Positions 27,889 through 36,693 of a stretch of DNA of 64,000 nt are shown piece by piece. The stretch is taken from the NCBI GenBank assembly GCA_963721365.1, contig CAVRJE010000017.1, positions 62,001 through 126,000 on the forward strand, read 5' to 3'. Within the stretch, counting starts at the first letter, position 1. Each line of letters starts with the position of its first letter. Source of the stretch: CAIQPS01 sp963721365. Lineage in GTDB: Bacteria; Actinomycetota; Thermoleophilia; RBG-16-64-13. The translations under genes were made by a program, and so were the position numbers. The notes under the pieces were generated by a model that saw only the letters and a program-made list of their open reading frames with translations, was not told the DNA's origin and did not search any database.

Positions 27889-30616
27889 CTGCCCACCTCC
27901 ACTGCCGGCTCTGCCTCGGCCATGGCCGCCTCCTGCGGCGCCGTTGCTTTCGAGGTACGCAGCCGCCTGAGCGGCCGCCCCGCCCGCGTGCAGGATGCAG
28001 TCGGGGATGTCCTTGACCCCCGATGCGGCTCCGGCCACGAACACGCCGGGGATGTTGGTGGCGCCGGGATTCACGTCTTCGTCCGGTTCGCCCACCCAGC
28101 CGAATTCGTCCAGGCTCAGCTCGCCGTCGGCGAACAGGTGCGCCGCTTCGTCGTTGGGTCGCACGCCGACCGCGAGGACCACCATGTCGTGCTCCGTCTC
28201 GGTCAGGGTGCCGGTCTCGATGTCCTCGTACTTGAGGATCAGGTTGCCGTTCTCTTTCTCGGTGATGCTGGCCACGCGGCCCTTCACGAAGTTCGCGCCC
28301 ATGCCCTTGGCCTGCTCGTAGAACTCGTTGTAGCCCTTGCTCGGCGTGCGGATGTCCATGTAGTAGACGGTGACGTCGGCCAGCGGCAGCGCGCCCATGA
28401 TCGAGCTGGTTGTGCTTGACGGAGTACATGCAGCAGATGCGCGAGCACATCGGGTTGCCGAGCGTCTCGTCGCGGGATCCGGTGCACAGGATGAAGGCGA
28501 TGTTGTCGGGGACCTTGCCGTCGCCCGGGCGCACGACCCCGTTGTACGGGCGGGTGGGGGCGAGCAGCCGGTCCATCTGCATGCCGGTGATGACGTTCTT
28601 GAACGTGCCGAAGCCGTACTGGGGCTTGAGCTCGGCAGGGAAGAGGGTGTAGCCGGTGGCGAGGACGACCGCGCCGACCTCGGCCTCGATGTCCTGGCCC
28701 TTCATGTTCAGGTCGATGCAGTCGGCCGGGCAGATGTCCACGCAGGAGTTGCATTCGGAGCAGACACCGCAGTCGAGGCAGCGGCCGGAGCACGACACCG
28801 CTTCCTCTTCGGTGAGCGTCTCTTCGTCGGGATAGAACTCGCCCGGCTTCACTATGACGACCTCGCGCGGATTCTTCGGCGCGATCTGCCGGTACGACGT
28901 CTGCCGGCCCAGAACGGAGGCCTTGTCGACCATGGGGAGCGGAGTATCGAGATCGTAGGAATCCATCGACTTGCCCTGAAGCCAGCGGTCCATGAAATGC
29001 GCCGCCCGGCGGCCGAGGCCGGCGGCGGTGGTGATCATGGTCGGGCCCGCGACCACGTCGCCGGCGGCGAACACGTGCGGGATCTCGGTCTGCATGCGTG
29101 TCGCTGGTCGACCTTGATGGTGCCGGACGGGTTGATCGGCAGCCCGAACTCGCCCGCATCGGGCCTCATGCCGGCCGCGACGATCGACCAGGTCGCACTC
29201 GATGGGCCCGAGGCGCTTGTCGGAGTACTTGGGACTGAACCGGCCCTGCTCGTCGAACACCGACACGCAGCGCATGGGCACGATCTTCCGGACGCTCCCG
29301 TCGCCCTCGAAGTTGCGAACGCCGCATTCGTGACGGAACGTGACCCCTTCGGACGTGGCCTCCTCGATCTCCGAGGCGTGGGCAGGCATCTGCTGCAGCG
29401 ATTCCAGGCTGAGCACCTGCACCGAGGCGGCCTTGAAGCGGAGCGCGGTGCGGGCCGCGTCGATGGCGACGTTACCGCCGCCGATGACCACCACTCGCTT
29501 GCCCTCCACCTCGAGCGGCTCGCCGAGCTTGGCAGCCCGGAGGAACTCGGTCGCCCGCGTGACGCCCTGGAGATCCTCTCCGGGAACTCGCAGCTTGGTG
29601 CCCAGATGGGTCCCGATCGCCACCAGGATGGCGTCGTAACCCTCCTGCTTCAGGGCTTCCAGGTCCTCCACCCGGGCATCGGTTGCGATGGTGACGCCGA
29701 TGTCGGTGACGTTGGCCACGTCTTGGTCGACGATCTCACCGGGGAGCCGGTACGGGGGAAGAGCCAACCGCAGCATGCCTCCCGGCAGAGGGGCTGCTTC
29801 GAAGATCTTGACCTCGTACCCTTTGCGAGCCAGGTGCCAGGCCGCGGTCAGTCCGGCCGGACCCGAGCCTATGATGGCCACCTTCTTGCCGTTCGGTGCC
29901 GGGATCTCGGGGGCGACCCTCGGCTTCGCGTAATGGGTGTCGGCCAGGAAGCGCTTGATGCGCCGGATGTTGACCGGGCCCTCCAGGCTCGCCCGCGTGC
30001 ATTCGGACTCGCAGGGGGCGTAGCAGGCCCGGCCCAGGCTGCCCACCAGCGGGGTGGCGTCGGCGACGAGTTGGAAGGCCTTCTCGTACTCGCCCCTGCG
30101 GGTGAGCGCCACGTACCCGTGGGCCTTGATGCCCGCCGGGCACGTGAAGGTGCAGGGGGAAGTGCCCTCGCGTTCGATCACGGCCTTCTTGGGCACCGCT
30201 TGGGGGAAGGCGATGTAGGCCGCCCGGCGCGAGACCAGGTCGGCGTTGAACTCGTCGGGTACCGCCACGCTGCAGACCATCTCGCACTGACGGCAGCCCG
30301 TGCAGGCCGCTTCATCCACGAAGCGGGGCTTCCGCTTGATCTTGGCCCGGAAGCCGCCGTTCTCCCGCTCGATGCTCTCCACCTCTGCGTAGGTGAGCAC
30401 CGTCAGGTTGGGATGATGGATGGTGGCTCCCATCTTGGGAGTGGAGATGCAACTGGCGCAGTCGAGCGTGGGGAAGACCTTGCTCAGCAGGATCATCCTC
30501 CCGCCGACGCTCCCTTCCTTCTCGACCACCAGGACCTTGTAGCCCATGTCGCCGAGTTTGAGGGCGGATTCCATGCCGCTGATGCCGCTGCCGATGACCA
30601 AAGCGTCGTACTTCAT
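27885..30616 (-). CDS. HdrA-like protein with an inserted GltD/NfnB-type NAD(P)H domain, about four frameshifts
   Basis: A large flavoprotein of about 910 residues. The N-terminus is HdrA-like: LVIGSGISGMESALKLGDMG, CASCISTPKMG and CTGCRQCEMVC. Then comes a GltD-type block starting CTFTCPAGIKAHGYVALTRRG, with a second nucleotide fold VAIIGSGPAGLTAAWHLARKG and a third VVVIGGGNVAIDAARTALR. A ferredoxin part (CLDCGVCSECNSCVDICP) and the HdrA C-terminal part (CTGSRDETLGNPMCSRICC to VFVAGAASG) close it. Indels lie near 29190, 29095 (one base missing), 28400 and 27935. The stop overlaps the hdrA start. The layout suggests an NAD(P)H site built into an HdrA scaffold. Confidence 0.88.
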
Positions 30617-31100
30617 GCGGCCTGCTCCTTGGAAGCACCGGGTTCCGCAGGGCCCGCGTTCGCAGGCCCGCGCCGGACGGCCCGAGCGCGACGAGCGCTT
30701 TGGAGAACTCGGCCATGTAGTTGACGAACGGGTCGGCGCACACCGAGCAGACCGCGGCCATCTTCACCCGCTGGGGCGCGTGGCCCCGTTCCTGCAGCAG
30801 CCCCTGCGCGTCGGTCATGATCTTGGCGCTGCGCTCCGCGCAGTCGGGCAGGAACGCGCATTCCTCTCCGTCGGATGCGATGAACACGCCGTCGAACCCC
30901 TGCTCGACGGCGTAGAGGATCCAATCCGGCCTGATGCCGCTGGTGCAGGGCATGCTGATGACCATGACGGTGGGCGAGTAGTGCAGATGCGAGCTACCCG
31001 CCAGGTCGATCCCCGGATCGGAGATGTTGTTGGTCGAGAAGACCAGTATCTTCGGGGCGAAGCCCTCGGTCTTGGGCTCAGAGCCCTCGGTGGCGGTCAC
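30613..31100 (-). CDS. MvhD-like iron-sulfur/electron-transfer subunit, one frameshift
   Basis: Small subunit of the MvhD/HdrD-delta type that links HdrA to an electron donor. The core reads VMVISMPCTSGIRPDWILYA, FDGVFIASDGEECAFLPDC and MAAVCSVCADPFVNYMAEF, with cysteines for a [2Fe-2S] cluster. An extra base near 30680 changes the last 25 residues; the corrected end GASKEQAA stops at 30613, overlapping the next ATG. It lies 15 bases after tusA in the operon. The GEEC/PDC cysteines differ from the usual methanogen pattern. Confidence 0.83.
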
Positions 31101-31115
31101 GGCCGGTTCCGGCGC

Positions 31116-31364
31116 CTACTTGAGCTTCTTGACGAAGAGCTTCATGTAGCCGGGCTCTTCGACGAAGCCGAGGTACTCATGGCCCAGCTTCTTGGACCAG
31201 GCGGGAAGGTCTTTCTGGGTGCCCGAGTCGGTCGCGAGGACTTCCATGATCTGGCCGACCTTGACTTCGGCCATGCCCTTCTTGGCGGCGAGGATCGGGC
31301 CGGGGCAGGAGGTGCCGCGGGCGTCGACGACTTTGTCGCCTTTGAGTGTGGATAGATCGGTCAT
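31116..31364 (-). CDS. TusA-family sulfur-transfer protein
   Basis: An 82-residue SirA/TusA-like protein. The sulfur-accepting Cys is in DARGTSCPGPILAAKKGM, followed by VKVGQIMEVLATDSGT and the second half of the alpha-beta fold. ATG 31364 has GGGAGAAG upstream. The ArsR frame upstream reads into this gene without a stop, giving an apparent 233-residue fusion. Because tusA has its own ribosome-binding site, I treat them as separate. It probably hands persulfide sulfur to DsrE or to the Hdr complex encoded in the same operon. Confidence 0.9.
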   Translation of the reverse strand: MTDLSTLKGDKVVDARGTSCPGPILAAKKGMAEVKVGQIMEVLATDSGTQKDLPAWSKKLGHEYLGFVEEPGYMKLFVKKLK

Positions 31365-31396
31365 TATCTTCTCCCTTTCTCTTGGGTGGTTTCCTG

Positions 31397-31817
31397 CTAC
31401 GCGTTTGCCACTGGATGGCCTTCGCCGGGTCGTCGCCGAGCCGTTGCCGGACTCGGTGCCGGTGCTGTACATCGCGGCCACGGGGTCGAAGATGCCCGCG
31501 GCCGCGTGGAGGGCCGTCCCCGCGGCCTGGTGCTCTTCGAGCAACGCTTGCCGCATGAGGGCGCACGCTTCCATGAACTTGGGGTTGGAGATGGAGTAGT
31601 AGACGGTCTGGCCTTCTTTGCGAGGCCGCACCAAGAAGGCTTGCCTCAGGATGCGGAGATGCTGCGACACGTTGTGAACGGAGATGCCAAGGTCGTCGGC
31701 GATGTCGCTGACCCGCCGCTCGCCTTCCTTGAGGCCGTACATGATCGCGAGCCGGTGCTCGCTCGAAAGCGCCTGGCACGCGTCGGCGTGCATCTTGAAG
31801 AGGGGACGCATGTCCAC
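31397..31817 (-). CDS. ArsR-family regulator, sulfur operon 1 (paralogue of the 34.9 kb gene)
   Basis: Winged-helix repressor beginning GTG 31817 (MDMRPLFKMHADACQALSSE; a GTG where the paralogue has ATG). The recognition helix is ISVHNVSQHLRILRQA and the wing RPRKEGQTVYYSI. Cys14 and Cys85 are both kept in the paralogue, suggesting a thiol/persulfide switch like SqrR or BigR, though the spacing differs. After residue 100 the protein diverges. A +1 shift in 31440-31500 would end it at TAG 31397-31399; otherwise the frame runs into tusA. The C-terminus is therefore uncertain. It is likely autoregulatory through the 19-bp motif upstream. Confidence 0.85.
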
Positions 31818-31877
31818 TGAGGCGACTCCTACCCGACCAGATGGCGGATTTGATACCGCATATGCTTCATCCCGTAT

Positions 31878-31896
31878 TTGCGCGTTTCATGATATA
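31878..31896 (-). promoter_or_regulatory. Shared 19-bp promoter motif, copy 1
   Basis: TTGCGCGTTTCATGATATA (plus strand) matches 16 of 19 bases of the motif at 35262-35280. Both lie about 57-61 bases before an arsR start codon. Read on the minus strand the motif begins TATATCAT, which may hold the -10 region, with the operator overlapping. Confidence 0.6.
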
Positions 31897-31966
31897 CAGA
31901 GATAGGCCAGCTTGTCAACTGCGAACCTTGACGGATCGTCGCGAACGGGAAGAAGGGGCTGAGGGC

Positions 31967-32006
31967 GCCAAATAAGAAGGGGCGCGCCGCTTTCGCGGCG
32001 CGCCCC
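31967..32006 (-). terminator. Rho-independent terminator of the sqr-DUF1641-dsrC-dsrE operon
   Basis: GGGGCGCGCCGC and GCGGCGCGCCCC pair perfectly over 12 bp around a GAAA/TTTC tetraloop (31979-32006). Reading leftward, the stem is followed by TTCTTATTTGG, a T-rich tail. It lies 39 bases after the stop of the DsrE gene at 32045. Confidence 0.85.
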
Positions 32007-32044
32007 CGTGCTATCAGCATCAGGCGGAGCGATATCGCCCCTCT

Positions 32045-32553
32045 TTAGATGAAGATGATCTGCGCCCCCTCGGTCATGTCGATGAAGTCGCGACGGTCAC
32101 GCCGTCGACGACCCCGTCGATGAAGTCCTCTTGTCGAGCCCCATCATGTCGCAGGTCATCTTGCAGGCGTAGAGCTTCGCGCCTCCGTCCTACCATCATC
32201 TCCAGTACTCGCGAATCGGCGGAGCGCTCGACCTCTTTGATCTTCTTCCTCATGATCCAGGTGGCGAATCGGGTCATGCCGGGGATAATGCCCATGAGGT
32301 TCGGGATCCCCAGGTTGCCCGTCGGCACACCCATCATGCTCATCTTCATGCTGGTGTTCGCCACGGGAGCCAGTTGCAGGTGGTCGATGCGCTTCTTGGT
32401 GATCATGTCCAGGCCCCAGAAGGTGAAGAACAGGCTCACATCGATGCCGTTGCCCAAGGCTCGCCCAGCCCATCACCGGGCGGGGTACGACATATCCAGA
32501 TCGCCCTTGGAACAGATGAACGCGATATGACGATTGGGCGTTTCGTCAGCCAT
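32045..32553 (-). CDS. DsrE-family protein, several indels
   Basis: Second DsrE-like sulfur carrier, about 168 residues. ATG 32553 begins MADETPNRHIAFICSKGDLD. The middle SLFFTFWGLDMITKKRIDHL and MKMSMMGVPTGNLGIPNLMG is clear. The C-terminus GGAKLYACKMTCDMMGLD contains the conserved Cys, ending GAQIIFI at TAA 32045-32047. Joining these needs indels near 32475, 32460, 32190, 32130 and 32090, here including about three missing bases. An in-frame TGA at 32473-32475 is better explained by these indels than by selenocysteine. It is the last gene of the operon. Confidence 0.82.
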
Positions 32554-32602
32554 TTGATTCCTCCAGTTCGTGCTCGTTTCGATGCGCCCGGGCGTCTCTC
32601 GA

Positions 32603-32917
32603 TCAGACGCAGCCTTCAGGTTTGCCGAGGCCGGCGATGCGGGCGGCCTTCTTGGCCGGCCCCTTGGGGAACAACGCGAAGAGTTGTTTGGTGTTGACAT
32701 CGGTTCCGGTCGTGATCTGCCGGAGCGTCGGGGACTTGCCGTTCTTGGCGACCTGCCGCGACCACTCGATCACCTTCCAGTGGTCCGCGGTCAGCTCGGG
32801 GATGCCCTCTTCGGCGGCGATAGCCGTAGCGATGTCCTTGTTCCACTCGCTCGGATCGGTCATGAAGCCCTCGTCGTTGACCTGGACTTCTTCGCCTGCG
32901 ATGACCCGGGTAGCCAT
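32603..32917 (-). CDS. DsrC/TusE-like sulfur-transfer protein with a single C-terminal cysteine
   Basis: A 104-residue protein that carries sulfur on a flexible C-terminal arm. ATG 32917 has AGGAGG upstream. The family core is EGFMTDPSEWNKDIATAIA and GIPELTADHWKVIEW, followed by an LRQITTGTD helix and LFPKGPAKKAARIAGLGKPE, then GCV at the end. Only the penultimate Cys is present. The second Cys of true DsrC (AKGACK position) is replaced in PAKKAARIAG. This makes it TusE-like, able to accept but probably not form the intramolecular disulfide of DsrC. The frame is intact. Confidence 0.92.
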   Translation of the reverse strand: MATRVIAGEEVQVNDEGFMTDPSEWNKDIATAIAAEEGIPELTADHWKVIEWSRQVAKNGKSPTLRQITTGTDVNTKQLFALFPKGPAKKAARIAGLGKPEGCV

Positions 32918-32945
32918 GTGTTTCCTCCTGTTGGTGGACTCTATT

Positions 32946-33584
32946 TCAGCGGCTCTTGGCCGTGTTTGCCCCGATCGCCCGCAGAACGCGCAGAACCGCG
33001 GCGAGGCCCGTTGCACCTCGGGATCCCGCATCTGCTTGAGGAGCGAGCGCAGACCCGGATCGGCGGGCTGATCAAGTTCTTTGAACCCGGCGAGGACGAC
33101 GACCAGGTTGTCGGCCAGCCGGTCGAGGTCCTCGGGGGTGAGCGACGTGGCCACCTTGTCGACCGCCTCTGGCGCCACCGGTCGCGAGCGCGAAGTAGCC
33201 TTTCTGGTCGGCGGCCTGGAGCACGTCGGTGGCCTTCTCGAAGATGCTGTCGCTGAGCGGGCCGACGGTCTGGGCGAGGTCCATCAGGCTCTCGAGCTGG
33301 TCGAGCATTCGGTCTAGGTTGCGGCCGTTGCGGAGCAACCGCTTGAGGAGCCTCAGGAGATCGGAGAGATCGACGTACCCTTGTATCTCGTCGAGTTGCT
33401 CGGTAACCAAGCCGACTGCGTCGTTCGCGATGGGCAGAAGGTCGTGAATCAGTTCCGCCCGCTCTTGCTGCCTGCGCGCCGTGTCCCGCGCCTGCTCGGC
33501 GAGGAACGCGACCTGAGCGGAGAGTTCGTCTAGCTTGGCGTTCAGCGCGGCGAGATCGGAGACTGCAAGCGCCTGTTCCATCAC
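32946..33584 (-). CDS. DUF1641 family protein, two frameshifts
   Basis: Helical protein of about 211 residues. It has a coiled-coil-like N-terminus (LNAKLDELSAQVAFLAEQAR), DLSDLLRLLKRLLRNGRNLD, and the conserved GPLSDSIFEKATDVLQ segment. Extra bases near 33180 and 33010 lead to LTPEDLDRLADNLVVVLAG and the end GLAAVLRVLRAIG, stopping at 32946. The family is regularly encoded beside formate dehydrogenases, SQR-like flavoproteins and DsrE/TusE proteins; its role is unknown. It lies between sqr and dsrC in one operon. Confidence 0.85.
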
Positions 33585-33591
33585 GTCACCG

Positions 33592-34824
33592 TCAGCTATG
33601 CCACTTGCCGGACATGCTCATGCGGGCGGGCAGCGGCAACTCGGCGCCCTTGAGGAGGATGTTCCAGTACATCCAGCGGAACATCATCTTGCCCCAATGG
33701 TTCATCTCCGACTCCTGAAGAAGGGCGAAGGGGCCGATGCCGGGGAGCGGGTAGCGGCCGGGAAGGGGCTCGACCTCGTAGTTGAAGTCGATCAACAGCC
33801 CTTTGCCGAAACCGGACTCGATGAAGCAGTTGGTGTGGCCGTCGTACTTGGGCTGAGTGTCCAGCCCGTCGAGGTAGCGCAAGAAGTTCTGAGCAAAGCA
33901 GTCCACGGCGAAGTGGGCGCCGGAGCCGCTCTTGGAAGTGGGAAGCGCCGCGCCGTCACCCAGGACGAAGATGTTCGAGTGCTGGGTGGAGAGGAAGCTG
34001 TGTTTGTCCACCGGCACGTAGTTCAACTCGTCGCCCATGCCCGAGCGCGCCAGCAGGTCGTCGCCCTTGTTGAGCGGCACCGTCACCAGGAGGTCGTACT
34101 CCAACTCGGTCTCGTCGTAGTGCACCAGCTTCTTGGCGTCGGGATCGACGTGCTCCACCAGGAACTCCGGCACGACCGTGATGCCCTTGCCTTCGAGGAT
34201 GTCGCCCAGATACTTGGAGGCGATCGGTTTGGTGAAGGCGCCGGGCAGTGGGGTGGCGTAGATGAGTTCCACCCGGTCTCGTATCCCCTGCTCGTGGAAG
34301 AACCAGTCGGCGAGCATGATGAACTCGAGGGGTGCGACGGGGCACTTGATGGGGTTCTCCACGACGTTCAGGACCAAGCGGCCGCCCCGCCACGTGCGGA
34401 GTTGCTTGGCCAGAGCCAGGGCGCCCTCGATGGTGTAGAACTCGAACACGGACCGCTGCCACTCCGGTCCCTGGAGGCCGGGCGTCTCCTCCGGATGTGT
34501 GGCGGTCCCGGTCGCGACCACGAGCACGTCGTAGGTGAGGATCTTGCCGTCGGTTAGTTTCACCCGGTTCTTGTCGGGTTCGATCACGTCGGCTGCCGCC
34601 TTGATCATCTCCACACCGGCGGGGATGAAGTCACGCTTGGGCTTCATCACGTCGTTCTTGCTGTACATCCCAAAGGGGATGAACAGGAAGCCCGGCTGAT
34701 AGTAGTGGGTCTCCACCGGGTCGACGATGGTGATCTTCCACTCGTCGACGTCGAGTATCTCCCGCAGTCGGTTGACGACCATTGTGCCGGCAGTCCCGGC
34801 CCCGATCACCAGCAATCGCTTCAT
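33592..34824 (-). CDS. Sulfide:quinone oxidoreductase-like flavoprotein
   Basis: A 410-residue FAD protein of the SQR/NDH-2 superfamily with an intact frame. The FAD motif is LVIGAGTAGTMVVNRLRE, then YYQPGFLFIPFG, LVVATGTATHPEETPG and FVLGDGAALPTSKSG. A Cys in NPIKCPVAPLEF is in the place of a catalytic SQR cysteine; the C-terminus has amphipathic segments (HWGKMMFRWMYWNILLKG) that would hold it to the membrane. It probably oxidises sulfide or a persulfide carrier and reduces quinone, or runs the other way. Its partners in the operon, TusE and DsrE, make a carrier-bound substrate plausible. Confidence 0.85.
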   Translation of the reverse strand: MKRLLVIGAGTAGTMVVNRLREILDVDEWKITIVDPVETHYYQPGFLFIPFGMYSKNDVMKPKRDFIPAGVEMIKAAADVIEPDKNRVKLTDGKILTYDVLVVATGTATHPEETPGLQGPEWQRSVFEFYTIEGALALAKQLRTWRGGRLVLNVVENPIKCPVAPLEFIMLADWFFHEQGIRDRVELIYATPLPGAFTKPIASKYLGDILEGKGITVVPEFLVEHVDPDAKKLVHYDETELEYDLLVTVPLNKGDDLLARSGMGDELNYVPVDKHSFLSTQHSNIFVLGDGAALPTSKSGSGAHFAVDCFAQNFLRYLDGLDTQPKYDGHTNCFIESGFGKGLLIDFNYEVEPLPGRYPLPGIGPFALLQESEMNHWGKMMFRWMYWNILLKGAELPLPARMSMSGKWHS

Positions 34825-34857
34825 CTACAGAGCCCCCTATGCCGTCGGGTCAGTAGG

Positions 34858-35205
34858 TCACGAGGCGAGCGAATCCAGGAAACCGGCCGCGGATTGGAGC
34901 GATTGCCCTTCGGCCTGATGCTCCTCGATGAGGCCCTGTCTCATCAGCCCGCAGGCGTCCATGAACTTGGGATTGGCGATGGAGTAGTAGACGGTCTGCC
35001 CCTCCTTGCGCGGGCGCACAAGCAGAGCCTGCCTGAGGATGCGCAGATGCTGCGACACGTTGTGGACGGAGAGGCCGACCTCATCGGCGATGTCGGTCAC
35101 ACGCCGCTCGCCTTCCTTAAGGCTGTACATGATGGCAAGCCGGTGCTCGCTGGCGAGCGCCTGGCAGACGTTGGCGTGCATCTTGAAGAGAGGGCGCATG
35201 TCCAT
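34858..35205 (-). CDS. ArsR-family regulator, sulfur operon 2
   Basis: A 115-residue winged-helix repressor with an intact frame. It is nearly identical to the 31.8 kb paralogue over the first 98 residues (MDMRPLFKMHANVCQALASE, then LSVHNVSQHLRILRQALLVR). Cys14 and Cys85 are both conserved, consistent with persulfide sensing; no typical metal-binding CxC motif is present. It starts the sqr-DUF1641-dsrC-dsrE operon, 33 bases before sqr. The shared upstream motif suggests that the two ArsR proteins regulate both operons. Confidence 0.9.
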   Translation of the reverse strand: MDMRPLFKMHANVCQALASEHRLAIMYSLKEGERRVTDIADEVGLSVHNVSQHLRILRQALLVRPRKEGQTVYYSIANPKFMDACGLMRQGLIEEHQAEGQSLQSAAGFLDSLAS

Positions 35206-35261
35206 TCGCTGGATGTCTCCTATGGTTCCCGGCCGGCGACCGAATGTTCGATATCAGAAGC

Positions 35262-35280
35262 TTGCGGGATTAATGATATA
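35262..35280 (-). promoter_or_regulatory. Shared 19-bp promoter motif, copy 2
   Basis: TTGCGGGATTAATGATATA (plus strand) matches the motif at 31878-31896 in 16 of 19 positions. It lies 57 bases before the arsR start at 35205. A nearby GATATC palindrome (35249-35254) may extend the operator. Confidence 0.6.
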
Positions 35281-35344
35281 AGCACTTTAGTCATCTTTCA
35301 AGTCCATGCACTGGGGCCGGGCTCCAGGACCACGGACACACCGC

Positions 35345-36565
35345 CTACTTCGCGGCGGCCGCCGCCTCATCGACCGCGATCCGCGCCGCGGAGCGTTGCT
35401 TCACCGGATCCAGGCGGAGGGTGACCCCGAAGTTGATCAGCGCGAACCCGCACGCGATGAAGAACGGCACCCTGTAGCCGGTGTAGTTGAGGATGAACCC
35501 CGCCGCGACGGGGACCACGATGGCGGTCGCATGCAGGATGGTGACACCCATCGCCAGGCTTGAAGCGACATCCTCATGCACTGCGATCTTCCGCAGATAC
35601 GTGGCCCCACCGATGGTCGAGAGCGGTGTTATCAGCGAGTAGATGACGTAGAAGAAACTGGCCAGCCAGGCGTTGCCCGAAAGCGCGAAGCCCGCAAGCG
35701 CGACGACATAGAAGAGGTTGACGATCGAAAGCGTTCCCCGTTCTCCTCGGCGGTCGATCCACCGTCCCAGCCGGGGAGACGACATCATCGCGGCGAACGT
35801 CGCAACCAGAAGCAGCAGGGACATGTGGGTCACGGTGAAACCGAACTGCTTCACCAGGACCCATAGGCCGAACGAGAAGAAGATCTGCTGCCGGGCCCCG
35901 TCGAAGAGGTTCAGCAGGTAGTAGTAGCGGTACTCCCGCTTGAAGACGATACGCTCTCGTTTTGGCGCGACGGCCCGCAGTTCGCCCTCGTGCAGGTGGG
36001 GGAAGCGCACGATGGCGATGGCGCCCAGGAACGCTACCGCTCCAAGGACGATGAAGGTCGACGTATAGGGCGGCTGACTGGCGAACGTGAAAGTGAGGAA
36101 GATCATCACGTAGGCGACGAACGTCCCGCCCTGGGTGAAGGCGGCCATCCGGCCGAGGATCGCTCCACTCCTCTCCTGCGTGGTGAGGCTCATGCCCAGA
36201 GACGTCTGCGTTTGGAGCACCGTGTGGAAGCCGAAGCTGGTGATCAGCACCCAAGGGATGACCGACACGAAGCTGGTCGCCACCGAAAAGAAGGCATAGC
36301 CGAGGGCCAGCACGACCATGGCTCCGGCAGTGACTCTCTGCAGCGAGACGCGGTAGAGAAGCGCCGTCAGGAAGATGAGCACGAACCCGCCGACTTCTCG
36401 GATCGCGGTGATGTAGCCGAACTGCGGCCCCGAGAAGGCAAGGATGTCGTTGAAGTAGTTGGTGACGATGTTGTTGTGCGCGTTCATGGCGAAGCCAAGG
36501 CACGCGGACATCGCCGCCAGCATGAGAAAGCCGCGTCCCGCGGGAGTGCGCCACATCGCGCGCAA
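35345..36565 (-). CDS. Major facilitator superfamily transporter
   Basis: About 406 residues with around twelve hydrophobic helices and an intact frame. The loop between helices 2 and 3 is weakly conserved, and LGRWIDRRGERGTLSIV marks the matching loop in the second half. The open frame could begin at 36700, but TTG 36565, with GGAGG six bases upstream, or ATG 36556 better fit the first membrane helix (GFLMLAAMSACLGFAMN). A TACAAT box at 36609-36614 would then sit correctly upstream. The substrate cannot be deduced. The gene is divergent from the EamA pair and not obviously linked to the sulfur operons. Confidence 0.85.
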   Translation of the reverse strand: MRAMWRTPAGRGFLMLAAMSACLGFAMNAHNNIVTNYFNDILAFSGPQFGYITAIREVGGFVLIFLTALLYRVSLQRVTAGAMVVLALGYAFFSVATSFVSVIPWVLITSFGFHTVLQTQTSLGMSLTTQERSGAILGRMAAFTQGGTFVAYVMIFLTFTFASQPPYTSTFIVLGAVAFLGAIAIVRFPHLHEGELRAVAPKRERIVFKREYRYYYLLNLFDGARQQIFFSFGLWVLVKQFGFTVTHMSLLLLVATFAAMMSSPRLGRWIDRRGERGTLSIVNLFYVVALAGFALSGNAWLASFFYVIYSLITPLSTIGGATYLRKIAVHEDVASSLAMGVTILHATAIVVPVAAGFILNYTGYRVPFFIACGFALINFGVTLRLDPVKQRSAARIAVDEAAAAAK

Positions 36566-36608
36566 GAACGTCCTCCAATAACCGGGTAGCCGAGGGGAAG
36601 CAGCGGCT

Positions 36609-36614
36609 ATTGTA
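36609..36614 (-). promoter_or_regulatory. Candidate -10 box for the MFS gene
   Basis: TACAAT on the minus strand lies 44 bases before the proposed TTG start. No clear -35 element accompanies it. It supports the shorter start of the transporter. Confidence 0.3.
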
Positions 36615-36693
36615 CCCGGTGCCCGCCCCCGGCGGCGGGCACCGGACATGTCGCCGGTTTGCCTGGCGGGCCGCAGGGCTGTAACTTCAGCAG

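Noticed and set aside
24704..30616. Qmo complex of a sulfate reducer
   Set aside because: The HdrC-E fusion resembles QmoC, but no aprAB, sat or dsrAB are nearby, and the HdrA with inserted GltD and MvhD do not match QmoA/QmoB.
32473..32475. In-frame TGA in the DsrE gene as selenocysteine
   Set aside because: A compensating pair of indels gives YPALVMGWASLGNGID, a better family match than reading through the TGA; the gene has several other indels.
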